63,916 nucleotides of DNA from AP-16 sp036395835 (GCA_036395835.1 DASWCW010000042.1:1-63916); one strand, 5' to 3'; shown: positions 54,006-63,916, counted from the first letter of the stretch. Numbers and translations are program-made. The notes: a model not told the origin generated them from the sequence alone.

Positions 54006-54555
54006 GAAACAGCTCTGGGCGGCGCAGGCGGAGCGCCTGCAGCAGCACCAGCGTCTTGATGTCGACGAGCTTGCCGGTGTCGGCGAGCCGCGCGAGCTCG
54101 CTCAAGCCCAATTCGACGGCGGTGATGTCCTCGTCCTCGTCGACCCCGCCGCGGCCCTCGCGCACGCGGCCGCGATAAATGGCGAGGTACAGGTGCATGC
54201 GCTCGGTGGAGACGCCCGGCATGGTCCAGCCCTGCGCGACCGCCTCGAGCGCGTCGAGCCCGAGCCCGGCCTCCTCGTGCGCCTCGCGCCGGGCGGTCTC
54301 GGCCGGATCGGCTTCATCGACGATGCCGGCGATCGCCTCGAGCGTGTGCGGCTCGCGCGCCGCGTAATAGACCGGAACGCGGAACTGGCGCACCAGCACC
54401 GCCGTCCGCCGCTCGGGGTCGTAGGGCAGCACGCAGGCCGCGGCGCCGTGATCCTCGATCTCGCGGCGGAAGGTGCGGCCGTCCGCGAGGCGGACCGTCG
54501 CGATCAGATACTTGGCCCAGCCGGAATGCACGGTTTCGATGTGGGTGATTTCCAT
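53998..54555 (-). CDS. Nudix hydrolase, ADP-ribose pyrophosphatase / GDP-mannose hydrolase type
   Basis: 185 residues from the ATG at 54555. The Nudix box is LEAIAGIVDEADPAETARRE followed by AHEEAGLG: the REAHEE part is intact, but the first half is one residue shorter than the usual G-x5-E-x7-RE spacing (typical GxIDEGEDP is GIVDEADP). Such enzymes hydrolyse a nucleoside diphosphate linked to another group. The C-terminal helix LSELARLADTGKLVDIKTLVLLQ is typical of the ADP-ribose pyrophosphatase group. It is convergent with the PiT gene, overlapping it by 8 bases. Confidence 0.85.
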   Translation of the reverse strand: MEITHIETVHSGWAKYLIATVRLADGRTFRREIEDHGAAACVLPYDPERRTAVLVRQFRVPVYYAAREPHTLEAIAGIVDEADPAETARREAHEEAGLGLDALEAVAQGWTMPGVSTERMHLYLAIYRGRVREGRGGVDEDEDITAVELGLSELARLADTGKLVDIKTLVLLQALRLRRPELFLR

Positions 54556-54723
54556 GGCGCCAGAAGCCGTTCGAGTGCCAAAGCCGTGCGACCACAAAGG
54601 TTCCTGCGCTCTAGCCTCTCGGGCGGCGGCTCGCACCAGCAGCGGCGGCTCGTGGAGATACAGGGTCGCCTTGCGCTTTGGCGGCGATATCGCGCCACAC
54701 GAGCTCGTCGACGTTAACGTTCC

Positions 54724-55821
54724 TCAAGCGAACCTGTCGCCGATCAGCCGCGTCCATGCCTCGCCGGCGAGGCCGGTCAAGAGCGCATCGCCCGAATGAA
54801 TGGCGTGGAGCAGCTCGGCATCGGCACTGTGCACGATGGTCGAAGAGCGGTGGAAGCACATGGAGCCGCGGCGCAGCAGGGCGTTCATGAGGCGCGGGTG
54901 AGACCGGCCGCGCACCGCGACGCTGCCGTTGCGGAACGCATTTGCCAGCAAGCTGTCGAGCACCGCGTCGATGCACTCCGGCAGCGCCAGGATCTGCAGC
55001 ACCCAGGCGATGCCGCGTGGTCTGCCGTAATAGACATAACAGCCGATGGGCTCCTGGTTTTTTCCGTACACCATCCGGCGGCATACCGGCCCCCGTCGCG
55101 CCTTGGTTTGCGTGTGGCCGAGCACCCACTGCAGGCTCGGATGATCCCAGTCGGGACGGATCGGATAGCTCGCCGCAAGTCGGGGAATTTCGTCGAGCAG
55201 CTGCTCATCGCTCGCGTCGGTATCGTATTCGTAGCCGACCGGGCCGGCCGGGAATGCGAAGGGATTGCCGCTGGTTCGTCGCGCCACCCGATCGATCATC
55301 GACGCGATGGGTTGCAGCAGCAGGGCGGGCGCGAACCATTCGCGGGCGAACGCCAAGGCTACGCCCGCCGGACGCAGCACGCGCAGCCATTCCAGGCTCT
55401 CGAACGGCACGGTGCGACCGCCGAGCTTCTGCCACATGTTCTCCGATACGCGATTGGCGTTTTCGCTGATGGACAGCTCCTGCGGGCCGTTCGCAAAGGC
55501 TCGCAGCAATCTCGCGCCTGCGAGCGGATTTTTCTCGGGCCTGTCGACCATCAGCGATCCGGCGATCGCGCCGCGGATCTTCCTGCCGCGAAAGCACATG
55601 CGCAGCGGCAGCACGCCGATGAAGCCGCGTACCGCTCCGTCGGGCGAGACATAGACGCGGGATGCGAGCTCGGGATCGTGCCAGGGATGATGCAGGAACA
55701 GCTCGGCGAGGTAGCTCTTGAGCGAGTCGGGCGCGGGCTTGCGCCGGTCGAGGAAGGTTCTTTGGAACAGCCCGGCAACCGCCGGCACGTCTTCCGGACT
55801 GCAGGCGCGAATGAGGCTCAT
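54724..55821 (-). CDS. GNAT-fold-like protein of unknown substrate
   Basis: 365 residues from the ATG at 55821. The N-terminal 30 residues (LIRACSPEDVPAVAGLFQRTFL) and the following ELASRVYVSPDGAVRGFIGVLPLRM resemble a GNAT N-acyltransferase; the P-loop-like KNPLAGARLLRAFANG is in the right place for acyl-CoA binding. The second half (from about residue 190) is not recognised, apart from a possible second GNAT-like lobe near QEPIGCYVYYGRPRGIAWVLQ. Such proteins occur near polysaccharide or lipid loci. It is a single minus-strand gene diverging from the Tad cluster, with 266 bases between them. Confidence 0.65.
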   Translation of the reverse strand: MSLIRACSPEDVPAVAGLFQRTFLDRRKPAPDSLKSYLAELFLHHPWHDPELASRVYVSPDGAVRGFIGVLPLRMCFRGRKIRGAIAGSLMVDRPEKNPLAGARLLRAFANGPQELSISENANRVSENMWQKLGGRTVPFESLEWLRVLRPAGVALAFAREWFAPALLLQPIASMIDRVARRTSGNPFAFPAGPVGYEYDTDASDEQLLDEIPRLAASYPIRPDWDHPSLQWVLGHTQTKARRGPVCRRMVYGKNQEPIGCYVYYGRPRGIAWVLQILALPECIDAVLDSLLANAFRNGSVAVRGRSHPRLMNALLRRGSMCFHRSSTIVHSADAELLHAIHSGDALLTGLAGEAWTRLIGDRFA

Positions 55822-56087
55822 CGCATGGATCGTGAATGGTTCGCCGGCGCCCCGCCGATTCAACCTAGAAAATAGCCGCCATTGTTTCACAAGTGATTTA
55901 CGGTGTGCGCACGTCCGTGACGTTCGTCGGGCTCGGGCCAGGTCGGGCATTCATGCTTCGTAGTCATAGTTCTTGACCGAACATTCATCATAAAACAACC
56001 GCTCGAGATTGTTTCAGAAAGAATTCAACGCTGCGGAGCGAGGTTGAGCAACGATAAGCAAATAACTGGCGTTTCGAGAGTAGGGCC

Positions 56088-56939
56088 GTGCGTACCAGTA
56101 CCATTGTCATGGTCGCCTTCGCGGTCGTGTTCGGCCTCCTGGCGGTGTTCGTCGCGCAGTCTTGGCTCAATCGGCAAGCCGAGCTTCGGCTCAAGCACAT
56201 GGAGGCCGCGCAGAAACCCCTGCCGGGGCGCACCGTCGTGGTCGCGGCGGCGCCGCTGCGGTTCGGGATGGCGCTCTCGCCGCAGAATTTGCGCGAGGTG
56301 TCCTGGCCGCAGGAAGCCATTCCGGCGGCCACCTTCGGCTCGATTCCGCAGTTGATGGTCGGCGGCAAGCGGATCGTGCTGGCCTCGATCGAGGCGAACG
56401 AGCCGGTTCTCGCCTCCAAGGTCACCGGTCCCGGACAGCGCGCCACCCTGTCGGCGGTGATCGGGGCGGGCATGCGCGCCATCACCATTCGCGTCAACGA
56501 CGTGGAAGGCGTGGCGGGTTTCGTCCTGCCCGGCGATCACGTCGACGTGCTGCTCACTCGGCAGCCCGACAAGCACAGCGGCAATACCGACGTCGTGCTG
56601 CAAAATGCCAAGGTTCTGGCGATCGACCAACTGGCCGACGACAGCTCGGAGAAGCCCGCCGTCGTCAAGGCGGTGACTCTCGAGGTCGAGACCGTGTCCG
56701 CCCAGAAACTGTCGCTTGCCGCCTCGCTCGGCACGCTTTCGCTGGTGCTGCGCAAGGCCGGCGAGGCGAGCGTGGAAGGCACCCGGCGCGTTTCGGTCGG
56801 GGATCTCGTCAATGACGCTCCGGCGCGCGCCGGAGACGCGAGCCGTTACGCCAAGGTGGTGATCACCCGCGCTTCCAAGCGCGAGGAATACAGCGTGCCG
56901 GCGGAGGACGCCGACTGGCGGGAGGCCAATCCGCGCTGA
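56088..56939 (+). CDS. cpaB: Tad/Flp pilus assembly protein CpaB (RcpC)
   Basis: 283 residues from a GTG at 56088. One N-terminal membrane anchor (about 5-26), then the SAF domain (RTVVVAAAPLRFGMALSPQNL) and the RcpC/CpaB domain with AGMRAITIRVNDVEGVAGFVLPGDHVDVLLTRQP. It lies in the periplasm and helps to form the secretin channel. The usual gene order pilin-cpaA-cpaB-cpaC-cpaE-cpaF is only partly met: no flp pilin or cpaA prepilin peptidase gene is found before it. The 266-base upstream spacer should hold the promoter. Confidence 0.92.
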   Translation: MRTSTIVMVAFAVVFGLLAVFVAQSWLNRQAELRLKHMEAAQKPLPGRTVVVAAAPLRFGMALSPQNLREVSWPQEAIPAATFGSIPQLMVGGKRIVLASIEANEPVLASKVTGPGQRATLSAVIGAGMRAITIRVNDVEGVAGFVLPGDHVDVLLTRQPDKHSGNTDVVLQNAKVLAIDQLADDSSEKPAVVKAVTLEVETVSAQKLSLAASLGTLSLVLRKAGEASVEGTRRVSVGDLVNDAPARAGDASRYAKVVITRASKREEYSVPAEDADWREANPR

Positions 56940-56960
56940 CGATCATCGCTGAAATCGGGA

Positions 56961-58424
56961 ATGCATGGGGAGAATTCATTGAGACGCCTGCAAGCTCCGT
57001 TTGCCGGAAAACGCGCATGCCGCGGCGCCGGGATACTGGGCGCCTTCATCGCGGCGATTGCGATCGCCGCCGCAGCCATGCTCTGGCCGATCGCCTCTGC
57101 ACACGCGGCGGATTCGCCGGTCGTGCTCGGTTCCGGCAAGCGCACCGAATCCATCGTGGTCACGACCGGCAAGTCGCAGAACATCCGTACCGACACCAAT
57201 TTCGTCAACATCGTGGTCGGCGACCCGGAGATCGCCGACGTGGTGCCGCTGACCGATCATTCGCTCTCGGTCCTCGGCAAGAAAATCGGCACGACCCGGG
57301 TCTCGGTCTATGCCGAAGGCAAGAAGCTGGCCGGCGTGTTCGACATCGAAGTCTCCTACGACGTTCCCCGGCTCGCGGCGGAGCTCAGGCAACGCTTCCC
57401 CCAGGCGCATTTCCGCGTCTCCTCCGTCAACGGACGGATCATGCTCTCGGGCACCTGTGCGGACGGACCGACGCTCGACAAGGCGGTGACCATTGCGCGC
57501 CAGTTCGGCCCGGACGTCATCAATTCGGTGCAGGTGCTGCAGTCCCAGCAGGTCCTGCTCGAGGTTCGCTTCGTCGAGATTCAGCGCCGTGCCGCGCGCG
57601 AGATCGGCATCCAGTGGGACCTGGTGACCAAGAACGTGGTCGCCGCGGTCGGCCAGGCGGGGCTGATCTCGAGCAATCCGCCGTTCGGGAGCGTGGCCGT
57701 GATCGGCGGCTTGCTCGCGCGCGGCGTCCACGTCGACGCCGTCATCAACGCGCTCGAGGAGCGCGACGTGGCGCGACGGCTCGCCGAGCCGAATCTCGTG
57801 GCGCTCTCAGGCGACACGGCCAGCTTTCTGGCCGGCGGCGAATTCCCGTTCCCGGTGTCGAGCTCGCTCGGCCAGATCACGATCGAGTTCAAGCGGTTCG
57901 GCGTCGGCCTCGCGTTCACGCCGACCGTGCTGAGCAACGGCGTCATCAATCTGAAGATCGAGCCGGAGGTCAGCCAGCTCGATCCTACCAATATCATCCA
58001 GGTCAACGGCACCACCATCCCGAGCCTCATCGTGCGGCGCGCCAACACCACGGTCGAATTGCGCGACGGCCAGAGCTTCGCGATCGGCGGCCTGCTGCAG
58101 AACAATCTCGACGTGCAGCAGAAGCAGCTGCCGTGGCTCGGAAGCGTGCCGGTGCTGGGCGCGTTGTTCCGCAGCGCGCTCTATCAGAAGAAGGAGACGG
58201 ACCTCGTCATCATCGTGACGCCGCGCATCGTGCAGCCGATGCGGCCGGGCGAGATCGCCCGGGTGCCGACCGACGACGCGCAGCCCGCGAACGACGCCGA
58301 TCTGTTCCTGCTGGGAGAGGCCGAGATCACGCCAACGATCAAGCGCCGGCTCGCGGACGTCCAGCCGCCGCCTGTGGGCCACATCCTCGACCTCGGCGGG
58401 AGGCCGGTTCATGCCGCGCCATGA
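56961..58424 (+). CDS. cpaC: Tad/Flp pilus secretin CpaC (RcpA)
   Basis: 487 residues from the ATG at 56961 (a TTG at 56979 with a ggggag site is the alternative). Signal peptide cleaved after SAHA (about residue 49); N-terminal pilus-assembly domain (GKSQNIRTDTNFVNIVVGDPEIADVVPLTDHSL), a BON domain (about 115-190), then the secretin domain with VLLEVRFVEIQRRA, the ANLV-like LAEPNLVALSG, SFLAGGEFPFPV and the C-terminal WLGSVPVLGALFRS. It forms the outer-membrane pore of the pilus machine. It overlaps the next gene by 14 bases. Confidence 0.93.
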   Translation: MHGENSLRRLQAPFAGKRACRGAGILGAFIAAIAIAAAAMLWPIASAHAADSPVVLGSGKRTESIVVTTGKSQNIRTDTNFVNIVVGDPEIADVVPLTDHSLSVLGKKIGTTRVSVYAEGKKLAGVFDIEVSYDVPRLAAELRQRFPQAHFRVSSVNGRIMLSGTCADGPTLDKAVTIARQFGPDVINSVQVLQSQQVLLEVRFVEIQRRAAREIGIQWDLVTKNVVAAVGQAGLISSNPPFGSVAVIGGLLARGVHVDAVINALEERDVARRLAEPNLVALSGDTASFLAGGEFPFPVSSSLGQITIEFKRFGVGLAFTPTVLSNGVINLKIEPEVSQLDPTNIIQVNGTTIPSLIVRRANTTVELRDGQSFAIGGLLQNNLDVQQKQLPWLGSVPVLGALFRSALYQKKETDLVIIVTPRIVQPMRPGEIARVPTDDAQPANDADLFLLGEAEITPTIKRRLADVQPPPVGHILDLGGRPVHAAP

Positions 58425-58755
58425 TCGATCGTTTCGCCGGCCGATGCTCGCGCCGGCGCTGCTGGCGGCGGCCCTGCTGGGGGCCTGCTCGGATATCTAT
58501 TACGACCGCCGCGAGGGCGTGAGCTTTCAAGCCGGCAATTCCGTCGCTTCGAACGTGGCGATCGAGACCATCGATCCGTGGCCGGCGGTCGCCGCGAACC
58601 GTGAGATCGCCGCCAACGGGCAGCGCGTCCAGAGCGCGATCGAACGCTACAGACACAACAAAGTGATTCCGCCGCAGGGCACCGGGACGAGCTCGGTCCA
58701 ATACACGCCGATCGTGACCGCGCCGGCGGCGCCGAGCGGCGCGCCGAGTCCCTGA
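58411..58755 (+). CDS. Small pilus-cluster lipoprotein (CpaD-position protein)
   Basis: 114 residues with a lipobox LLGACS (Cys about 26), so it is a lipoprotein. After it comes DRREGVSFQAGNSVASNVAIETIDPWPAVAANREIAANGQR, a block conserved in rhizobial proteins that lie between cpaC and cpaE. It is about half the length of CpaD of Caulobacter and lacks the large CpaD domain. It probably helps to place the secretin in the outer membrane. It starts inside the end of cpaC, and 42 bases separate it from cpaE. Confidence 0.78.
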   Translation: MPRHDRSFRRPMLAPALLAAALLGACSDIYYDRREGVSFQAGNSVASNVAIETIDPWPAVAANREIAANGQRVQSAIERYRHNKVIPPQGTGTSSVQYTPIVTAPAAPSGAPSP

Positions 58756-58797
58756 GCCCGGCCGGCGTCCTGCCGAATCGCAACGAGTGGGAAGATC

Positions 58798-60027
58798 ATG
58801 GCTGATGGTCCGCAGACACCGGCTTCGCGAGGCGTGCGGATCGTTGCGATCACCGCCGACGCCGAATTCGAGCAATTGTTGCGCGCCACGTTCGGCCGCA
58901 GTCCGCAGATCGACCTGGCCGTTGTCGCCGGCGCTGTGGGCGGAACCGAAGAGAAGCTCCCCGTCGGCGATGCCGCCGTGCTCCTGGTCGATGTCGACGC
59001 CACCCGTTCCGACGAAATAGCCGCCCTGCAAAACCTGGCGAGGCGGCTTGCCGGATCGGTGCCGATCCTGGTGATCGCCGCAGGCTTCAGCGAGACCGTG
59101 GCGCGGCAGCTCATCCAACTGCGCATCGCCGATTTCCTGGTCAAGCCGGTCGATCCGGTCGAGCTGGTACGCGCCTGCGGGCGGGTCGCCAAAGGTTCCG
59201 GCGCGGACAGCGCCACGGAGGCGGAGATCTACACGTTTCTGCCGGCGGCGGGCGGCGTCGGGGTGACTACGCTGGCGGTCGAGACCGCGATGCTGCTCAT
59301 GCGCCACGCACCCCGCGGCGCCGCCTCGACTTGTTTGGTCGATCTCGATTTCCAGCACGGCGCCTGCGCCGATTATCTCGATATCGAGCCGCGCCTCGAC
59401 ATCGGCGAGATCGAGCCGCGGCCGGAGCGGCTCGACGGCCAATTGCTGGAAGTGATGCTCTCCCAGCACGGTTCGGGTCTGTCGCTGATTGCCGCACCGA
59501 ACCGTCCGGCGGAGATGCGCTCGTTCGATGCCGACGTGGTCACGCGACTGCTCGATATGGTGTCTTCGCGGTTCGATCACGTCGTGATCGACATGCCGCG
59601 GACCTGGTTCGCCTGGACCGACAGCGTGCTGATCGGCTCCAATCGGCTGTTCGTGGTCACCGAGATGACGGTTCCGGGCCTGCGGCACGCCAAGCAGCTG
59701 GTCGCGGCGATCGGCGAGCGTCTCAAGGGCGGGCCGCAGCCGCAGGTGATCGTCAACCGGTTCGAGCAGCAGCTGTTCGGTTCCGGCCTGCGCCGTGGCG
59801 ACATCGAGCAGACGCTGGGCGCCGCGCTCGGCAGCACCATTCCCAACAATTACCGCCTGGTGCGCGAAGCGATCGATCGTGGCGTTCCACTCGAGGAAGT
59901 GCGGCCGGGGAACAACATCTCGGCGGCGCTCAAGAAATTCCTGTTCCCGCCGACCGAGCCCAAGGCCGCTTCTCAAGCGGCCGCCGGCGGCCTGCGGCGG
60001 GGCCGGGGAGTGCTGTGGGCGCGCTGA
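58798..60027 (+). CDS. cpaE: Tad pilus localisation ATPase CpaE (TadZ)
   Basis: 409 residues. N-terminal receiver-like domain without clear phosphorylation site (RIVAITADAEFEQLLRATF; about 1-125), then a MinD/ParA-like ATPase (about 140-360) whose first motif reads AAGGVGVTTLAVE in place of the canonical KGGVGKTT. The signature Lys is missing, as in other TadZ proteins. It places the pilus machine at the cell pole. ATG at 58798. Confidence 0.9.
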   Translation: MADGPQTPASRGVRIVAITADAEFEQLLRATFGRSPQIDLAVVAGAVGGTEEKLPVGDAAVLLVDVDATRSDEIAALQNLARRLAGSVPILVIAAGFSETVARQLIQLRIADFLVKPVDPVELVRACGRVAKGSGADSATEAEIYTFLPAAGGVGVTTLAVETAMLLMRHAPRGAASTCLVDLDFQHGACADYLDIEPRLDIGEIEPRPERLDGQLLEVMLSQHGSGLSLIAAPNRPAEMRSFDADVVTRLLDMVSSRFDHVVIDMPRTWFAWTDSVLIGSNRLFVVTEMTVPGLRHAKQLVAAIGERLKGGPQPQVIVNRFEQQLFGSGLRRGDIEQTLGAALGSTIPNNYRLVREAIDRGVPLEEVRPGNNISAALKKFLFPPTEPKAASQAAAGGLRRGRGVLWAR

Positions 60028-60085
60028 GGCGCTCTCGCCATCATGACCGCTGCGAGCCGTCGAGAACCTGACGAGGAACCGCAAG

Positions 60086-61506
<1,421 letters not shown>

Positions 61507-61507
<1 letters not shown>

Positions 61508-62480
61508 TGCCGATGCCGTTCGATCTGGATTCCGCGTATTTGATCTATTTTTTGGCGGCCGCGTCCGCGGTCTTGTTCGTGGAAGCGGTGTATCTGCTGT
61601 GCTTTTCGACCGCCTCCTACCGCAGCCGCATCAACCGCCGGCTGCGGCTGTTGAAGGACCGCCCGACCGGGAAAGCGTGCTGGTTCAGCTGCGCCGCGAA
61701 CGCGGGCTCACGGCCGGCGGCCTCTATGGGCTGCCGATCCTGTCGCTCAACCGGCTCATCCTGCAGTCGGGGCTGACCATCGGGTTCGGGCGGCTTGCGG
61801 CCATCATCGGTCTTGGGATGCTGTTGGCGTTCGGCGCCGTAACGTGGATACGCAACGACATCTTCCAGGCTGCGGCGGCGGCGTTGATCGCCGCCGTGGT
61901 CCTGCCCTATCTCGGGCTGCATTTCCTGCGCCGGCGCCGGCACCGCAAGTTCGGCGAGCAGTTTCCGGACGCCATCGACATCATCGTCCGCAGCCTGCGC
62001 GCCGGCCATCCGATTCCGGTCGCCGTGTCGATGGTGGCGCGCGAGATCAAGGACCCGGTCGGCACCGAGTTCGGCATGGCCGCCGACGAGATCACGTATG
62101 GGGCGGATCTGGAGACCGCGATGCGCAATCTGGCGTTCCGCGTCGGTCAGGAGGATCTGCCGCTGTTCGTCACCGCGGTGGCGATCCAGGGCTCGACCGG
62201 CGGCAACTTGAGCGAGATCCTGGAGAACCTGTCCGCGACCATCCGCCAGCGCTTCAAGATGCGGCGAAAAATCAAGGCGCTCGCCGCCGAAGGCAAATTC
62301 TCCGCCTTTTTCCTGTCCGGGTTGCCGGTTGCCATCTTCTTCCTGCTCGGCCTGGTCGCGCCGGATTTCTACGGCAGCATCTGGGACCATCGCGTCACCA
62401 AGATCGGGCTCGGCCTTGCCTGTCTGTGGATGGCGGTCGGCGATCTCGTGATGTACCGCATGGTGAATTTCCGGATCTGA
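61507..62480 (+). pseudogene. tadB: Tad pilus inner-membrane platform protein TadB, interrupted by a frameshift
   Basis: The start is the ATG at 61507, overlapping the cpaF stop. The first 52 or so residues (MPMPFDLDSAYLIYFLA...RLRLLKDRP) are in one frame; the protein then continues in another frame as DRESVLVQLRRERGLTAGG and on through the T2SSF domain to 62480 (IDIIVRSLRAGHPIPVAVSMV, VTAVAIQGSTGGNLSEILENL). A single base missing at about 61663-61665 (in cgcccgaccggg) explains this; the joined protein would be 324 residues, the usual size for TadB. TadB forms the platform with TadC. Either the pilus is inactive in this strain or the sequence has an error. Confidence 0.87.
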
Positions 62481-62482
62481 AC

Positions 62483-63436
62483 ATGGACACGGTTTTCGAT
62501 CTCCTCGACGAATTGTTCGGGGACAATCTGATCCTGAGCCTGCTGGTTTTTCTGGCGACCTCGACGGTCGCCTTCGGGATCATGGCGACGATCCGGGTGC
62601 GGCGCGGGGTGCGCCGGCGCGCCGCCGGCGTGCTGTCGGGGGAGGATCGGGCCGGAAGCGACTCCATGCGCTACGCCAGCCAAAAGGCCGCCGCGCGCCT
62701 GATGGATTACGCCACGCGGCATTTCTCCGGCTCGGAAACGGACAATCAGCGCGAGCTCAAGCGGCGCCTCGTCCAAGCCGGTTTTCTCGATCCGCGGGCT
62801 CCGACGTTCTTTTTTCTCGCCCGCATCCTGACCGGATTGGGACTCGCGGTCGCGGCTCTTCTGCTGGTGCCGGCGGTGGTCGACAATCCAGGCGGCGACA
62901 TCTGGTTCTTCGTCTGGGGGGCCGGGTTTGCCGGCTATTTCGTGCCGAGCTTCTATTTGAAGCGCCGCATCCGCGCCCGCGAGAACGAGCATCGGGCAGG
63001 TTTCCCGGACTTCATGGATCTCCTGGTGGTATGCGCGGATGCCGGGCTGAGGATGGAGGCGGCGCTCGACCGCGTCGGCCGCGAGCTCAGCGACTCCTAT
63101 CCTTCGCTGAGCGCCAACGTCTACATGGCGACGCTCGAGATCCGCGCCGGCCGCTCCCTGAGCGAGGCGCTCGAGCATTTCGGCGACCGGCTCGGGCTCG
63201 ACGAGGCGCGCTCGTTCGCGACCCTGCTGCAGCAATCCGAAGAGCTCGGCTCGAGCCTCACCGACGCGTTGCGGGTCTACAGCGACGACATGCGCCACCA
63301 GCGCCTCTCGCGCGCCGAGGAGAAGGCGTACAGCCTGCCGGCCAAGCTGTCGGTCCCGCTGACGGTATGCGTGTTCCCGGTGGTCATCATCGTCATCATG
63401 CTGCCGGTCTACGTCCGCTTCCAAATCGGCGGCTGA
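62483..63436 (+). CDS. tadC: Tad pilus inner-membrane platform protein TadC
   Basis: 317 residues from the ATG at 62483, two bases after the tadB stop. N-terminal membrane segment (about 16-36), then further segments and the T2SSF domain (FPDFMDLLVVCADAGLRMEAALDRVG, QQSEELGSSLTDALRVYSDDMRHQRLSRAEEKA) and two C-terminal segments. It pairs with TadB. It is the last pilus gene in the window; no tadD gene follows. Confidence 0.93.
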   Translation: MDTVFDLLDELFGDNLILSLLVFLATSTVAFGIMATIRVRRGVRRRAAGVLSGEDRAGSDSMRYASQKAAARLMDYATRHFSGSETDNQRELKRRLVQAGFLDPRAPTFFFLARILTGLGLAVAALLLVPAVVDNPGGDIWFFVWGAGFAGYFVPSFYLKRRIRARENEHRAGFPDFMDLLVVCADAGLRMEAALDRVGRELSDSYPSLSANVYMATLEIRAGRSLSEALEHFGDRLGLDEARSFATLLQQSEELGSSLTDALRVYSDDMRHQRLSRAEEKAYSLPAKLSVPLTVCVFPVVIIVIMLPVYVRFQIGG

Positions 63437-63453
63437 TGCCGGGAAAATCGGGT

Positions 63454-63477
63454 AATCGGCGGCAGAATCCGCCGATT
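63454..63477. terminator. Perfect hairpin after tadC, possible terminator
   Basis: aatcggcgg (63454-63462) and ccgccgatt (63469-63477) form a perfect 9-base stem with a 6-base loop 17 bases after the tadC stop. A rho-independent T-run is not seen directly after it, but AT-rich sequence follows at about 63492. It probably ends or stabilises the pilus operon message. Confidence 0.45.
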
Positions 63478-63777
63478 CCGGGCCCGCCGTTCATAAAAAA
63501 TCTGAATAAAACCAATCCGTTGGACCCGTTCAATTCGCCAGAAAACATCTTTGGATTGCTTCAATAAGTATTTGAAGCTTATATTAGCACTACTGCCGCC
63601 GGCAGGACGAGGGAAGGGCGAGCGGCACCGGTACAGGGCTCCGGTCTCGATGGCTGAACCTGGTGTTAACCATCGTCCGCTAGCCTCCGGGTCTCCGGTT
63701 TCGGGTTGCCGCGCCGTCAGCCAGTGCGCCTCGCGCGGGATTCGCGTTCGACGCAGCGGAGAGCGTACGGATGAGAC
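63478..63777. other. Intergenic region between the pilus genes and an insertion sequence
   Basis: About 300 bases with no supportable gene. The left part (63490-63600) is clearly richer in A and T than the rest of the window (cataaaaaatctgaataaaa, then cttatattagcac). A 79-codon frame exists at 63551-63790 but has no ribosome site and no family resemblance, and runs into the IS. Nothing else is recognised. Confidence 0.5.
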
Positions 63778-63817
63778 TAGGCCGTGTTGACGGTTTTTTC
63801 ATAGATGAATGATTCAA

Positions 63818-63844
63818 GGCTGCCTTTCTGGAGGGAGGGCAGCC
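63818..63844 (+). promoter_or_regulatory. Hairpin presenting the transposase ribosome site
   Basis: ggctgcc (63818-63824) pairs perfectly with ggcagcc (63838-63844); the 13-base loop holds the ribosome site ggagggagg, and the stem ends directly at the GTG start codon. Such structures are known to limit translation of transposases from read-through messages. Confidence 0.55.
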
Positions 63845-63916
63845 GTGAGTCGGGGCGATCTGACGGATACGGAATGGCGCATTCTCAACCCTTTGCTACC
63901 GGATCGGGGCGAGCGT
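63845..63916 (+). CDS. IS5-family transposase, N-terminus (cut by window edge)
   Basis: 24 codons from a GTG, reading SRGDLTDTEWRILNPLLPDR and on, which is the common N-terminal start (DUF4096 helix-turn-helix part) of IS5-family transposases. The ribosome site ggagggagg lies inside a hairpin directly before the start. The catalytic DDE part is outside the window, so intactness cannot be judged. Confidence 0.8.
   Translation, partial: MSRGDLTDTEWRILNPLLPDRGER

Larger units (their letters stand above)
63778..63916 (+). mobile_element. IS5-family insertion sequence, left end (right part outside window)
   Basis: The transposase start described at 63845 and a preceding noncoding leader of about 65 bases mark the left part of an IS5-family element. 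The left edge is placed after ctag (63777-63780), a target sequence often used by IS5-like elements, followed by gccgtgttgacggtttttt as the likely terminal repeat. The right end, and so the true length and target duplication, lie beyond the window. Confidence 0.65.

Overview
The window is a GC-rich (well above 60 %) piece of bacterial chromosome. Its gene families, its short intergenic spaces, the ATGA-type stop/start overlaps and the Cpa/Tad pilus genes all point to an alphaproteobacterium of the Hyphomicrobiales (Rhizobiales), most like the Bradyrhizobium / Rhodopseudomonas / Xanthobacteraceae side. This is inferred from family resemblance only. No rRNA or tRNA genes, CRISPR arrays or prophage were seen. 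One insertion sequence begins at the right edge.

Layout. (1) 1-8450: a plus-strand run of a truncated aldehyde dehydrogenase, a complete Liv-type ABC importer (ATPases, permeases, binding protein), an amidohydrolase, a NadC-like phosphoribosyltransferase and a CinA/PncC-like protein; it reads as uptake and processing of an unknown small molecule. (2) 8.5-14.5 kb: single genes (MFS carrier, DUF202 membrane protein, small secreted protein with its own terminator, SDR, serine hydrolase, GST, OsmC). (3) 14.7-21.3 kb, minus strand: disulfide oxidoreductase, patatin phospholipase, MFS carrier, secreted cupin and two tandem LysR regulators, one broken by a frameshift; 3-hydroxybutyrate dehydrogenase diverges from them. 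(4) 22.3-24 kb: DUF302, DUF1622 and an exported MsrB. (5) 24-30 kb, minus strand: a GNAT/DUF1778 toxin-antitoxin pair bounded by two copies of a fumarase gene end, then a succinate dehydrogenase-like complex (order B-D-C-A) followed by a two-subunit class I fumarase. The flavoprotein lacks the FAD-anchoring histidine. (6) 30-34 kb: a class III nucleotide cyclase and a NitT/TauT-type ABC importer. (7) 34-41 kb: hydroxyacid dehydrogenase, MaoC, RidA, cupin, and a hydroxylase plus small partner facing homogentisate dioxygenase, i.e. aromatic degradation through homogentisate. (8) 41-46 kb: an FAD oxidoreductase facing a second NitT/TauT-type ABC importer, then a ribosome hibernation factor fused to a cold-shock-like domain. 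(9) 46.5-52.2 kb: acyl-CoA genes (enoyl-CoA hydratase family, acyl-CoA ligase, CaiB/racemase, SDR) around a repeat-like noncoding element. (10) 52.3-55.8 kb: phosphate transport (PhoU-like + PiT), Nudix hydrolase, GNAT-like protein. (11) 56-63.4 kb: Tad pilus genes cpaB-cpaC-lipoprotein-cpaE-cpaF-tadB-tadC, with tadB frameshifted, ending at an IS5-family element.

The most interesting points are: the Cys-for-His change in the SDH-like flavoprotein beside a co-transcribed fumarase; the NadC-like/CinA-like pair with altered active-site motifs at the end of an ABC importer operon; the toxin-antitoxin unit flanked by a duplicated gene end; and two separate single-base frameshifts (LysR and tadB), which could be real decay or assembly error.
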